The notes beneath the pieces are model-generated. The model did not search any database and was not told the DNA's origin. It saw only the letters and a list, made by a program, of their open reading frames with translations. A stretch of DNA of 64,000 bases, from positions 124,001-188,000 of the forward strand of contig NZ_SUHQ01000004.1 of the NCBI RefSeq assembly GCF_004962245.1, in the 5' to 3' direction. Position 1 is the stretch's first letter; the number at the start of each line of letters is the position of its first letter. Made by a program: the position numbers and the translations under genes. The DNA comes from Mesorhizobium sp. (GTDB lineage: Bacteria; Pseudomonadota; Alphaproteobacteria; Rhizobiales; Rhizobiaceae). Below, piece by piece: positions 43,970 to 52,809 of this stretch.

Positions 43970-44260
43970 ATGGCTACGTTCGATTTCGCCACCGAGACCC
44001 CGCGCATCACGTCGCGTCCGGCCGTTGCGACGCGTGTGGTCAACACCATCTCCAACGTCTACCGCGCCTGGAAAAACCGCCGCGCCTTCTATCGCCTGGG
44101 CGATATGTCGGATGCCGAACTTGCCGACATCGGCTTGACGCGCGCCGATCTCCACGTCGCCATCGACGTGCCGTTTGGCCGCGATCCAACCGCGAGGCTT
44201 CGCGCCATCGCAACCGATCGCGCCGAGACGATCGAGGATCTTGCCCGCAAGGTGACCTGA
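43970..44260 (+). CDS. DUF1127 (YjiS-like) small protein
   Basis: Protein of 96 residues. DUF1127 core near 34-64: AWKNRRAFYRLGDMSDAELA then DIGLTRADL, followed by a C-terminal Arg-rich stretch. DUF1127 proteins are short, often Arg-rich, and some affect RNA turnover or phosphate/carbon use in alphaproteobacteria. ATG 43970 follows AAGGAG by 6 bases; an in-frame ATG at 43955 has no such site. Divergent from the LsrB/VtlR-like gene and followed by C-rich hairpins ending in a terminator. Confidence 0.88.
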   Translation: MATFDFATETPRITSRPAVATRVVNTISNVYRAWKNRRAFYRLGDMSDAELADIGLTRADLHVAIDVPFGRDPTARLRAIATDRAETIEDLARKVT

Positions 44261-44321
44261 GCGCGTGGTTGCGTCCGGTCGCAGTGAACCTTTTTGAGGC
44301 TCGACGCGACCAAGATTTATT

Positions 44322-44398
44322 GCAGGCTCCCACTCCCTGCCGGTTCCCCCCGGCCCGCCTGCGCACTGCCCGGTCCTCCCAAGGATCGGGCATTTTTT
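44322..44398 (+). ncRNA. C-rich hairpin cluster after the DUF1127 gene, candidate sRNA
   Basis: Downstream of DUF1127, the transcript can form GCAGG/CCTGC with loop CTCCCACTC (44322-44340), GCCGG/CCGGC with loop TTCCCC (44339-44354, alternative to the first by 2 bases) and TGCCCG/CGGGCA enclosing GTCCTCCCA (44367-44392) followed by TTTTTT. The arrangement of a DUF1127 gene followed by C-rich hairpins resembles the CcsR locus of Rhodobacter, though the exact CCUCCUCCC motif is absent. Confidence 0.45.
44367..44398 (+). terminator. Intrinsic terminator after DUF1127
   Basis: TGCCCG/CGGGCA stem extended by GTCCT/AGGAT with loop CCCA and a T6 tail. Confidence 0.85.
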
Positions 44399-44439
44399 CC
44401 TCAGAGTTGATGACGACGCCGCGTGGTCAGCGACAAGCC

Positions 44440-45462
44440 CTACCGCCGGTCCATTCCTCGCTTGAACTGGTCGAAGATCGATTCCACGCCCTTCTGGTAC
44501 TCGTCGCGCTGCTGCGCGCCCGCCTCGAACATCTTGCCGAACAAATCGTCGAACGGATTCCTTGGCCTGCCGCTCGGATTGGCCTGCGGCTGTGGCGCCT
44601 GGCGCTGCTGGGGCGCCTGAGGTTGCTGCGGCGCCGGCTGCCCGCTAGGCACGCTGCCGCCGCCCCCTTGGCGCAGCATCTCCTCGAAGATCCTGCCGAG
44701 GGGATTGTCGCCATAGGGGCTCTGCGTCTCTTGCGGTTGAGTTTGCTGCGGTCGGCCCTGCGGCTGCTGCGCGCCGCCGCCGAACATATCCTGCAGCACC
44801 TTGCCGAGCGGATTGTCGCCATAGGGATCGGGCGCCTGCTGCGGCTGGCTTTGCGGCTGCTGCGCGCCGCCGCCGAACATGTCCTGCAACACTTTGCCAA
44901 GCGGATTGTCCATCGGGCCCGCGGGCTGTGGCGCCTGCCGCTGCTGTGGCGCGGGCGCGCCTCCACCGGCCTGCCGCATCATCTGCTCGATGATCTCGCC
45001 GAGCGGATTGCCGCCGCCGAATCCGCCGGCCGCCTGCATCTGATTTGTGGTCTGCTTGAACAGTCCGCCCATCATCATCGAAGCCACGGCCGGCAGCATC
45101 TGCTGCAAGATCTGCTGGCTGACGCCGCTCGCCTGCGCGGCCTGGCTGGCAACGGCACGTGATAGGTCCTTCGAGCCGAACAGATGCCCCAGAATGCCGT
45201 TGCCTTCATCGACGCCCTGCGGCGAGAAGGCCCGGCTTGCGTCCTCGAAATATTTGGCGTGCTGGCCGCTGGCCATTGCCGTCATGAAGGAGCCGAGCCC
45301 GTAGGGGTCGGACGTGTTGCGCTTCAGCCCCTGTGAAAAGGCCGGCAGCAGAGCCTCGATCGCCGATTGCGTCTGTTGCTGCGAAAGCCCGAACTGTTGG
45401 GCCAGAGCCTGCATGCCGTTGCCGTTCTGGGCCTGCGCCAGAATGTCGAACAAGGAAGGCAT
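44440..45462 (-). CDS. DUF937-like protein with NPLG repeats
   Basis: Protein of 340 residues. The N-terminal helical region (about 1-150: LAQQFGLSQQQTQSAIEALL) matches DUF937/YidB-type domains. From about 165 the protein is Gln/Pro/Gly-rich and carries five copies of a short amphipathic unit starting NPLG or NPF (NPLGEIIEQMM, NPLGKVLQDMFGGG twice, NPLGRIFEEML, NPFDDLFGKMF), each separated by QQPQ-rich linker. ATG 45462 follows GAGGAG; the frame extends to 45552. Function unknown; no signal peptide. Confidence 0.8.
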   Translation of the reverse strand: MPSLFDILAQAQNGNGMQALAQQFGLSQQQTQSAIEALLPAFSQGLKRNTSDPYGLGSFMTAMASGQHAKYFEDASRAFSPQGVDEGNGILGHLFGSKDLSRAVASQAAQASGVSQQILQQMLPAVASMMMGGLFKQTTNQMQAAGGFGGGNPLGEIIEQMMRQAGGGAPAPQQRQAPQPAGPMDNPLGKVLQDMFGGGAQQPQSQPQQAPDPYGDNPLGKVLQDMFGGGAQQPQGRPQQTQPQETQSPYGDNPLGRIFEEMLRQGGGGSVPSGQPAPQQPQAPQQRQAPQPQANPSGRPRNPFDDLFGKMFEAGAQQRDEYQKGVESIFDQFKRGMDRR

Positions 45463-45567
45463 TGGTTTTCTCCTCGGGAAAATCCTCGTGGAGAGAGAGC
45501 CTAATTCGTTTCCATCACTGATTGAAGCGACTTTTCCCGAGCGCTCGGTCAAGCGGATAGCGAACGG

Positions 45568-46941
45568 TTAATACGCATATTCCATGAACACCGGCTCGAT
45601 CGAGCCGCCCCAGCGCGTGTGATAGGCGGAGAGCATCTCCTCGGCGCTGGTGGTGCCGCGCGCCACGACTTCGTCAAGCGTGTTGAGGAACGAGGTTTCG
45701 TCGTAGCCGTCGCGGTTTTTGCGGCCGCGGTTCTTCAGCCCCATGCGCGAGATGACGAGCGCCTCGCGGGCGATCTCGCGCAGCGTCGTGTTGCGGAACG
45801 GCGCCGAAATGCCTTGTTGCGGCACGGCGTTGCGCATCGCCAGCACCTCCTCATAGGTCCAGCTCGAGGTCAGTGCCTCGGCTGCGTCAAGCGCTGCCGC
45901 GTCGTAGAGCAGCCCGACCCAGAAGGCCGGCAACGCGCAGATACGCCGCCACGGCCCGCCATCGGCGCCGCGCATTTCAAGGAAACGCTTCAATCGCACG
46001 TCGGGGAACAGCGTCGACAGATGGTTTGCCCAGTCGCCCATCGTCGGCAGCCCGTCGGGTACCTCGTTGCGGGCCGCACCCGCCATGAACTGGCGGAAGG
46101 TGAGATGCGTCATGTCATGATAGTGGCCGTCGCGGATGACGAAGTACATCGGCACGTCGAGCGCCCATTCGACATAGTCGGCGAAGCCGAAATCGGGTGA
46201 GAAGCAGAATTCGAGCAGGCCCGAGCGCTGGTTGTCGGTGTCGCGCCAGATGTCGCCGCGCCAGCTCTGCAATCCGTTGGGCCGGCTCTCGGTGAAAGGC
46301 GAGTTGGCAAACAGCGCCGTCGACAGCGGCTGCAGCTTCAGCGACACCTGCATCTTGCGGCGCATGTCGGCCTCGCTCTCGAAGTCGAGATTCACCTGGA
46401 TGGTGCAGGTGCGATACATCATGTCGAGGCCCTTGGTGCCGACCTTGGGCATGTAGCGCGTCATGATCTCGTAGCGCGATTTGGGCATTTTCGGCGTCTC
46501 GGCCAGCGACCATTTCGGGCTGCCGCCGAGGCCGAGGAAACGGATGCCCATCGGCTCGGCAATCTCGCGCACCTGCGCCAGATGCGCATTGCCTTCGCGG
46601 CAGGTCTGGTGGATCGTCTCCAGCGGCGCGCCGGACAGTTCGAACTGGCCGCCGGGCTCCAGCGAGATCGCGCCCTGGCCGGTCGGCTCGACCAGGCCGA
46701 TGATGCGGCCGGCATCCATGATCGGATCCCAGCCGAGTTTTTCCTGCATGCCTTCGAGAAGGGCGCGGATGCCGCGCTCGCCGCCATAGGGCACCGGCGC
46801 ATTGCCGTCGACATAGAACGGGAACTTCTCGTGTTCGGTGCCGATGCGCCATTTGTCGCGTGGCTTGTTGCCTTCGGCCAGATGCTCGACAAGCTCGTCG
46901 ACGCCTTCGATGGGCCGGAAATCGGTTGTGTCGCGCGCCAT
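45568..46941 (-). CDS. gshA: Glutamate-cysteine ligase
   Basis: ATP-dependent ligase of 457 residues, first step of glutathione synthesis, of the GCS2/plant-like family found in alphaproteobacteria. Substrate motifs: WRIGTEHEKFPF near 31-42, GAISLEPGGQFELSGAPLET near 90-109 and MMYRTCTIQVNLDFES near 172-187. The gene lies next to rsmE as in many Rhizobiales. In the 203-base gap upstream a small palindrome occurs. Nothing unusual in the coding sequence. Confidence 0.94.
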   Translation of the reverse strand: MARDTTDFRPIEGVDELVEHLAEGNKPRDKWRIGTEHEKFPFYVDGNAPVPYGGERGIRALLEGMQEKLGWDPIMDAGRIIGLVEPTGQGAISLEPGGQFELSGAPLETIHQTCREGNAHLAQVREIAEPMGIRFLGLGGSPKWSLAETPKMPKSRYEIMTRYMPKVGTKGLDMMYRTCTIQVNLDFESEADMRRKMQVSLKLQPLSTALFANSPFTESRPNGLQSWRGDIWRDTDNQRSGLLEFCFSPDFGFADYVEWALDVPMYFVIRDGHYHDMTHLTFRQFMAGAARNEVPDGLPTMGDWANHLSTLFPDVRLKRFLEMRGADGGPWRRICALPAFWVGLLYDAAALDAAEALTSSWTYEEVLAMRNAVPQQGISAPFRNTTLREIAREALVISRMGLKNRGRKNRDGYDETSFLNTLDEVVARGTTSAEEMLSAYHTRWGGSIEPVFMEYAY

Positions 46942-46966
46942 GAAAAGCCCTTTCGGCGCAGGACCC

Positions 46967-46986
46967 GAAAATCGACATCGATTTTC
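46967..46986. repeat. Short palindrome GAAAATCG-N4-CGATTTTC
   Basis: An 8-bp perfect inverted repeat in the gshA leader region, flanked by CCC and CTCGGG. Similar GAAAATCGAT hairpins are frequent in mesorhizobial intergenic regions; could be a repeat or an operator. Confidence 0.5.
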
Positions 46987-47144
46987 CTCGGGATCATGCG
47001 CCAGCCCAACGTGCTACAACGTCCTATGCGTGTCCGAAAGGACGCGCGGCGCTGCAGGCGGTCGGACGACCGCCGGCGCTAGATGGACGAAATGTCAGTA
47101 GACGATCAAGCGAAAAATCCTGAGCCACGGGTAACTGGAATTGA

Positions 47145-47879
47145 TCACCAATCCCCGATTGTCGCCTGTATCACCGCCAGCGCCGCCACCGCCGCCGTGT
47201 CGGCGCGCAGGATGCGCGGACCGAGCGGAATGGCCGTGACGAAAGGCAGCGCCCTCAGCATCCTTCGTTCCTCGTCGGAAAACCCGCCTTCAGGCCCGAC
47301 CAGCAGCCCGAACTTCTTCTCCCGCACCGCTTGCAGCGCGGGCAGGGGATTGTTGGTGGAGGCATCCTCGTCGCAGAAGATCAACCGCCGCTCCTTGTCC
47401 CAGCCCGTCAGCAGGCGTTCGAACTTTTCCGCTTCGCGCACGTCCGGCACCGCCAGGATGCCGCATTGCTCGGCAGCCTCGACGACGTTGGCGCGCAGGC
47501 GTTCGATGCCCGGCTTTGCCACTTGCGTGTGCTGGGTGACGACCGGCTGCAGGACGCCGGCGCCCATCTCGACCGCCTTCTGCACCAGATAATCGAGCCG
47601 GCCCTGCTTCAGCGGCGCAAAGCAGTAGACGAGATCGGGCAGCGGCGGCTGCGGCCGCTGCAGGGTCAGCACCTTCAGGCGCACCGCCTTTTTCGATTTC
47701 GCGGCGATTGCCGCCGACCACTCGCCGTCGCGGCCGTTGAACACCAGGATTTCGGCGCCTTCCCCGAGCCGCAGCACATGCAAGAGATAGTGGCCCTGCT
47801 GCGGGCTCGCCTCGAACTCGATATCCGGTCCGAGGTCGTCCGGCACGAACAGCCGCTGCATCTTGTAATTGGCGCGCAT
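47145..47879 (-). CDS. rsmE: 16S rRNA (uracil(1498)-N3)-methyltransferase
   Basis: SPOUT-class methyltransferase of 244 residues. N-terminal PUA-like part, then the knotted AdoMet site: [15 protein letters not shown] near 190-204 and [15 protein letters not shown] near 217-231. Methylates U1498 in the 30S subunit. An internal Met seven residues in (MQRLFVPDD) is the more usual start; I keep the longer frame. Upstream of gshA on the same strand with a 203-bp gap. Confidence 0.93.
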   Translation of the reverse strand: MRANYKMQRLFVPDDLGPDIEFEASPQQGHYLLHVLRLGEGAEILVFNGRDGEWSAAIAAKSKKAVRLKVLTLQRPQPPLPDLVYCFAPLKQGRLDYLVQKAVEMGAGVLQPVVTQHTQVAKPGIERLRANVVEAAEQCGILAVPDVREAEKFERLLTGWDKERRLIFCDEDASTNNPLPALQAVREKKFGLLVGPEGGFSDEERRMLRALPFVTAIPLGPRILRADTAAVAALAVIQATIGDW

Positions 47880-47910
47880 CGCCGAGGAATGGGCGAGCCG
47901 GCTTCCGGCG

Positions 47911-48573
47911 TCAAGCCTCGGCGGAAGGATGCCACACCGGCTCGTAGCCCTGCCTCAGCACGGAAACGGTGGTTGTCGGCGTGAGCAGGCGAAGCGGACG
48001 GTCGGCAGAGCCGCCGAACCCTGCCGGGTCGCCATAGCCCGCGAACGACCAGCGCAGTGCCTTGCCGCCTCGCATCGCGTAGGCGTGGCCGCCGTCCGCG
48101 ACCATGGCGCCGTCCGGCAGCCCGGCAAGGTCTTCCACGGATACCACCGGTGCCCGCCCACCTGCCGCCAGCCGCTCCTTGTGCAGTCGCTTGTCGACCT
48201 GCGGCGCGCGCGGCTCGGCAATGCCGAAGGCCGCGCCGAAGCGCTGGACGAAATCATCAGCCCGCTCGCGCCGGCAGAAGAAGCAGGGCCGATGCCCGGC
48301 CGAGAGCGCTGTCACCTCGTCCAGGAAAAACAATTCGGTCCAGCCGGCTTTTCCACCCAATTGGTCGTCGCTTTGTCTGTTGCGGCCCATCGGCTCGCGC
48401 CGTACGGCGCGGAACGCGCAGACGCAGATGATCCAGGCATGCAGCGCCCAGCGCTTTTTCAGCAGCGTCTTCGTTTCTGGATCATGGATGATGCCGCGAT
48501 TGCCCATGAACAGGCCGCGTTCGGGCACGGCGTGGATCACGCCGAACGGGTCGACCCGGTTCTGCAGTGGCAT
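47911..48573 (-). CDS. Conserved protein of unknown function with PCFFCRR motif
   Basis: Protein of 220 residues, starting [20 protein letters not shown]. Conserved-looking stretches: [39 protein letters not shown] and [11 protein letters not shown], with a CxxC pair that could bind zinc. I recall uncharacterised homologues in many proteobacteria, but no function. ATG 48573 follows GGGGAG; the frame extends to 48618 into the neighbour's leader. Divergent from the amidotransferase gene. Confidence 0.8.
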   Translation of the reverse strand: MPLQNRVDPFGVIHAVPERGLFMGNRGIIHDPETKTLLKKRWALHAWIICVCAFRAVRREPMGRNRQSDDQLGGKAGWTELFFLDEVTALSAGHRPCFFCRRERADDFVQRFGAAFGIAEPRAPQVDKRLHKERLAAGGRAPVVSVEDLAGLPDGAMVADGGHAYAMRGGKALRWSFAGYGDPAGFGGSADRPLRLLTPTTTVSVLRQGYEPVWHPSAEA

Positions 48574-48660
48574 AGCTTTCTCCCCGAATACGCATCTTGG
48601 CTGGAATGATGACGGCATGATATCGCTCGTCGCATCATTTTCATGTCAGCAGGTTTTTCC

Positions 48661-49359
48661 ATGCGGGTGCTGGTGGTCCAGAATTTTGACAGTGAGGGCC
48701 TTGGCCAGATCGGCGCAGCACTTGTCGAGGCGGGCGCCGATATCGACCTGCGCCGACCCTATCGTGGCGAGACGTTGCCGCAGGATGGCGATGCGCACGA
48801 CGCCATGGTCGTGCTCGGCGGCGCTCAGAACGCGTTGGACGACGAGATCTGCCCGTATTTTCCTGGACTGCTCGACCTGACGCGCGATTTCGCGGACAAG
48901 GATCGCGCCGTGCTCGGTATCTGCCTTGGCAGCCAACTGGTCGCGCGCGCCTTCGGCGGCGAGAACCGGATCGGCGGCGCCTCTGAATTCGGCTGGCATG
49001 AGGTTTCGCTCACTCCAGCGGCGAAAACCGATCCGGTGCTCGCGGCGCTGCCCGAGAATTTCCCCATTTTCGAATGGCACGACGACACTTTTGTCTTGCC
49101 TGAAGATGCCGTGCGGCTCGCCGGCAACGCTGTCGCCGAGAATCAGGCGTTTCGCATCGGCCGCGCCGTCTATGGCTTTCAGTTCCATTTCGAGGCGGAC
49201 CGGCCGATGGTCCGCGACTGGAGCCGGACCTTCGCTCCGCTCATAGCCGAGCGGCATCCGGACTGGAGCGACCGGCTCGACGACGAAATGGCCCGCAACG
49301 GACCGGATGCCGATGCCGCCGGCCTGGCCATCGCCCGCGCCTGGGTGGCGACGATCTGA
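48661..49359 (+). CDS. Class I glutamine amidotransferase-like protein
   Basis: Protein of 232 residues with a GATase1 fold like GMP-synthase-type amidotransferases. Nucleophile elbow GICLGSQLVARAFGG near 87 with Cys, and the His-Glu pair in YGFQFHFEAD near 170. No synthase domain, so it is a free-standing amidotransferase such as the PuuD/YfeJ-like group; partner unknown. ATG 48661 begins the conserved MRVLVVQNFDSEG; an in-frame ATG at 48643 is also possible. Confidence 0.85.
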   Translation: MRVLVVQNFDSEGLGQIGAALVEAGADIDLRRPYRGETLPQDGDAHDAMVVLGGAQNALDDEICPYFPGLLDLTRDFADKDRAVLGICLGSQLVARAFGGENRIGGASEFGWHEVSLTPAAKTDPVLAALPENFPIFEWHDDTFVLPEDAVRLAGNAVAENQAFRIGRAVYGFQFHFEADRPMVRDWSRTFAPLIAERHPDWSDRLDDEMARNGPDADAAGLAIARAWVATI

Positions 49360-49625
49360 CGGCTTGTCAGTGCCGACGTTGCATATTTGGCACGCCGGCA
49401 AAAATCCGCTGTGGACAGCTTGTTTCGTCCTTGGCTTGTGGCCGCCCGCCGCCCTAGAAGGCACGCGCTCTGCATCTGCCGTGCAACGCGATGAACCCTT
49501 TGTGTCACTCGCGCGACACACCTCCGATACAGAACATGCCTAGAAGCGCGAAATCGTCGAACGCATTTCCGTTTCAACCCATTGGTAACCCGCCTCGTGC
49601 ACAGATGCAGAAAGCCCAACAAGAG

Positions 49626-49766
49626 ATGACGTCCGTGAAAGCAGCGCTTCTGTCCTTTGCCATGTTGTCGGCCATCGCGTTGTTCGGCCTCGGCACTTAT
49701 GCCGGCGACGCAGCCAACAACCACAACGCCGTCGACGGCTACGGCGTCACCGCCGCGCTTCGCTAA
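49626..49766 (+). CDS. Small membrane or secreted peptide
   Basis: Peptide of 46 residues, MTSVKAALLSFAMLSAIALF then a polar tail (GDAANNHNAVDGYG). The hydrophobic stretch could be a signal peptide or single membrane anchor. ATG 49626 follows AACAAGAG. The open frame extends to 49491 but the upstream part looks non-coding. No family recognised. Confidence 0.45.
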   Translation: MTSVKAALLSFAMLSAIALFGLGTYAGDAANNHNAVDGYGVTAALR

Positions 49767-49796
49767 TGCATTCGTCCACTTGAAGCGCGACGCGCT

Positions 49797-50522
49797 TTAA
49801 GCCTTCTCACCTGACACCGCCAGGATACGCTTGTCCGCGCCGTCCACGACGAGCGCGGTGAGATTTCCCGATTGCCAGGCGAGCGTGTCGATATTGACGC
49901 GGTTGACCATCACCTCCGCCTCCGGCACCGGCGTATGGCCATGCACCACGATCTTCGGATGGAGGCCTGGATGGTTGTGGAAGACGTCGCGGATCCAGAT
50001 CAGGTCCTGGATGCTCTGCTTGTCCAGCGCAATGCCGGGCCGGATGCCGGCATGACAGAAGAAGAAGTCCCCGAACGTCAGTGAAAACGGCAGCGACCGC
50101 AGGAAGTCGACATGGCTTTTCGGCACGGCCTCGACCAGCGCCGCGTGGCTCTGCCGCAGTGCGGCCTCGGACCTGCCAAACCATGCGTTGCCGCCTTCAT
50201 TGATCACCACGCCATAGGATTGCGCGGTCTGGATGCCGCCATAGCGTATGAAAAGTCCATCCGGATCGGGAGCATCGAGAAAGTCGAGGAAGCCGATGTC
50301 GTGATTGCCGGCGAGCATCAGGTAGCGCGGGTCGCGTTTTCGAATTTCGATCAGGAAATCGACGACGCTCTTGGAGTCCGGGCCGCGGTCGACATAGTCG
50401 CCGAGATGAATGACACGCCAGTCGGCCGGCCGCGCCTGACGGATCTCGGCCACAATCCGGCGGTGCATGGCGACCAGCAGATCGAGCCGGCCGTGCACGT
50501 CGCCGATCGCGTAGAGACGCAT
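49797..50522 (-). CDS. PPP-family serine/threonine protein phosphatase / metallophosphoesterase
   Basis: Phosphatase of 241 residues with the full PPP metal set: GDVHGR near 7-12, GDYVDRGPDS near 40-49, GNHD near 73-76 and HGHTPVPEA near 193. Active with two divalent metals in the cytoplasm. Start is uncertain: ATG 50522 opens the conserved MRLYAIGDVHG, but in-frame coding-like sequence (GIHFLDAHGPDG) precedes it, possibly from TTG 50567; the frame runs on through the antisense of lldD, which is not used. Lies 87 bases after the lldD stop on the same strand. Confidence 0.85.
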   Translation of the reverse strand: MRLYAIGDVHGRLDLLVAMHRRIVAEIRQARPADWRVIHLGDYVDRGPDSKSVVDFLIEIRKRDPRYLMLAGNHDIGFLDFLDAPDPDGLFIRYGGIQTAQSYGVVINEGGNAWFGRSEAALRQSHAALVEAVPKSHVDFLRSLPFSLTFGDFFFCHAGIRPGIALDKQSIQDLIWIRDVFHNHPGLHPKIVVHGHTPVPEAEVMVNRVNIDTLAWQSGNLTALVVDGADKRILAVSGEKA

Positions 50523-50608
50523 GCCGTCTGGTCCGTGCGCGTCGAGAAAATGAATGCCCTGTTCCGCCAATGCTCCTGCTGTCTCCGTGATCGGGCCGTC
50601 ACGGGAGT

Positions 50609-51745
50609 CTAGCGCCGAAGCTGATCCTTGCCCATGTCGGTCACCAGACGCTTTCCGCACAGCGCCAGCGTTATGTCCATCTCCTTGCGGATGATTTCCA
50701 AGGCTTTTGTGACCCCGTCCTTGCCGAGTGCGCCCAGGCCGTAAAGGAAAGGCCGGCCGATATAGGTGCCCTTGGCGCCGAGGCACAGCGCCTTCAGCAC
50801 GTCCTGGCCCGAGCGGATGCCGCCATCCATATGGACCTCGATCGTATCGCCGACCGCGTCGGCGATCTCTTCGAGCACTGCGATCGACGACGACGCACCG
50901 TCGAGCTGGCGTCCGCCATGATTGGAGACGATGATCGCGTCGGCGCCGGTCTTGGCCGCCATCAGCGCGTCCTCCTTGTCGAGGATGCCCTTCAGGATCA
51001 GCTTGCCGCCCCAGCGTTCCTTGATCCAGGCAACATCCTTCCACGACAGATGCGGATCGAATTGCTCCGTCGTCCACGACGACAGCGAACTGAGGTCGCC
51101 GACGCCCTTGGCGTGGCCGACGATGTTGCGGAAGGTCCGGCGCTTGGTGCCTGCCATGCCAATGCACCAGCCCGGCCTGGTCGCCATCTGCCAGATGTGT
51201 TTCGGCGTGAAGCGCGGCGGCGCCGAAAGCCCATTGCGGATATCCTTGTGGCGCTGGCCCAGGATCTGCAGGTCGAGCGTCAGCACCAACGCCGAGCATT
51301 TCGCCGCCTTCGCCCTGTCGATGAGATCGAGGACGAAATCCTTGTCGCGCAGCACATAGAGCTGGAACCAGAATGGCTTCTTGGTCACGGATGCGACGTC
51401 CTCGATCGAGCAGATGCTCATCGTCGACAGCGTGAACGGCACGCCGAATTCCTCCGCCGCCTGCGCCGCCAGCATCTCGCCGTCGGCATGCTGCATGCCC
51501 GTCATGCCGGTCGGCGCAAGCGCCACCGGCATCGCCACCTTTTCGCCGATCATGGTCGATTCCAGCGAGCGGTTGCTCATGTCGACCAGCACGCGCTGGC
51601 GGAACTTGATCTTCTGGAAATCCTCCTCGTTGGCCCGGTAGGTGCTTTCGGTCCATCCACCTGAATCGGCATAGTCGAAGAACATCTTCGGCACGCGGCG
51701 GCGCGCCAGGTCCTTGAGGTCGGCGATGGTGAGGATCATGCTCAT
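50609..51745 (-). CDS. lldD: FMN-dependent L-lactate dehydrogenase (cytochrome type)
   Basis: Alpha-hydroxy-acid dehydrogenase of 378 residues with the FMN barrel. N-terminal segment MFFDYADSGGWTES near 21-34, catalytic His motif VSNHGGRQLDGASS near 254-267, and FMN-phosphate region MDGGIRSGQDVLKAL near 290. Oxidises L-lactate to pyruvate and passes electrons to the respiratory chain. A GntR regulator of the same orientation lies 51 bases upstream. Confidence 0.92.
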   Translation of the reverse strand: MSMILTIADLKDLARRRVPKMFFDYADSGGWTESTYRANEEDFQKIKFRQRVLVDMSNRSLESTMIGEKVAMPVALAPTGMTGMQHADGEMLAAQAAEEFGVPFTLSTMSICSIEDVASVTKKPFWFQLYVLRDKDFVLDLIDRAKAAKCSALVLTLDLQILGQRHKDIRNGLSAPPRFTPKHIWQMATRPGWCIGMAGTKRRTFRNIVGHAKGVGDLSSLSSWTTEQFDPHLSWKDVAWIKERWGGKLILKGILDKEDALMAAKTGADAIIVSNHGGRQLDGASSSIAVLEEIADAVGDTIEVHMDGGIRSGQDVLKALCLGAKGTYIGRPFLYGLGALGKDGVTKALEIIRKEMDITLALCGKRLVTDMGKDQLRR

Positions 51746-51796
51746 GGGCTTCCCGCTGGTTCTAAGTCGTCGTTGCTGGTTTTTCTTAGCCGGCGC

Positions 51797-52600
51797 TCAC
51801 GAGCGTTTCCTTGCCGCCTCGCTGTCGCCGGCTTCGGAGCGCTGCATGAGCCTCAGCCGCGACACGCGCTGCCAGTCGCCGCTGCGCTCGGCCTCGACCA
51901 TGGCGCGTTCGACATGGGTGATGTGGTCCATCGCCGTCTGCCGTGCGGCCGCCGGATCGCCGGCCTTGATCGCCGCATAGATCGCCCGGTGCTGCGACAG
52001 CAGCGCCTCGCGCGCGCCCGGCACGTTGAACACCAAGAGCCGGTTCTGGAACACGCCCTCCGACAGCAGCCGGTAGCACGAACGCAACGTGTGCAGGAGA
52101 ATGATGTTGTGCGCGCATTCGCAGATCGCGTGATGGAACTCGACGTCGATTTCCGCCTCGTCGTCGAAGTTGCCGGTCCGGTGCGCCTCGTCCATGCGCG
52201 CCATGATGCGGTCGAGCAGCGCCAGATCGTCCGATGTGGCGCGCCGCGCCGCATATTCGGCCGCCACCGCCTCGATCTCGCGACGGTACTCCAGATAGTC
52301 GGTTGCCGCCTTGCGGTGCATGGAGACCAGGTCCGTCACCGGCTTGGTGAACAATTGGCCGATGACGTCGGCGACATGGGTGCCGCCGCCGGGCCGCGTC
52401 GTCAAAAGCCCGCGCCCCTCCAGCGTCTTCAGTGCGTCGCGCAGGATCGGCCGCGACACCTCGAACCGGCGCGCCAGCTCGCGCTCGCCCGGCAGCCTGT
52501 CGCCAGTGCGGAGAACGCCTTCGAGGATCAGGTTCTCGATCTGCTGCACCACCTCGTCGGCGGTGCGGGAATGCTCGATCCTGGAGAAAATGTCGCTCAA
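51797..52600 (-). CDS. GntR/FadR-family regulator (LldR/PdhR-like)
   Basis: Regulator of 267 residues. FadR-type winged helix-turn-helix near 10-75 (GVLRTGDRLPGERELARRF then SRPILRDALKTLEGRG), and FCD domain from about 95 with EIDVEFHHAICECAHN near 153-168. The location immediately upstream of lldD suggests lactate-responsive control. An FCD-type palindrome upstream of glcD (54263) is another possible target. The C-terminal 20 residues are basic and low complexity. Confidence 0.9.
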   Translation of the reverse strand: MSDIFSRIEHSRTADEVVQQIENLILEGVLRTGDRLPGERELARRFEVSRPILRDALKTLEGRGLLTTRPGGGTHVADVIGQLFTKPVTDLVSMHRKAATDYLEYRREIEAVAAEYAARRATSDDLALLDRIMARMDEAHRTGNFDDEAEIDVEFHHAICECAHNIILLHTLRSCYRLLSEGVFQNRLLVFNVPGAREALLSQHRAIYAAIKAGDPAAARQTAMDHITHVERAMVEAERSGDWQRVSRLRLMQRSEAGDSEAARKRS

Positions 52601-52809
52601 CGGGGCGCCTGGGATTGAACCGGTGTCGCGCAGGATAAAGCCAGCGGCGCCAACTGGTCAAATTATTTATCCAATTTGCCCAGTCCGGTCGGTTTCGACG
52701 CCGCGGCGGCATATCGCTCTCGGCTAACTTGTTGTTTGCGTCCCCCGGCAATTGGCTCTAGAGGGACGCGATTGCACCAAGGGTTTCAGCGAAGCCCAGG
52801 GGACCAGCC

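Noticed and set aside
44322..44398. Calling the DUF1127-associated hairpins a definite CcsR RNA
   Set aside because: The exact CCUCCUCCC loop is missing and two of the hairpins overlap; kept only as a candidate.
49797..51656. 619-codon minus-strand frame covering the phosphatase and lldD region
   Set aside because: The lldD product is in a different frame with full motifs; only the part from about 50522 is the phosphatase.
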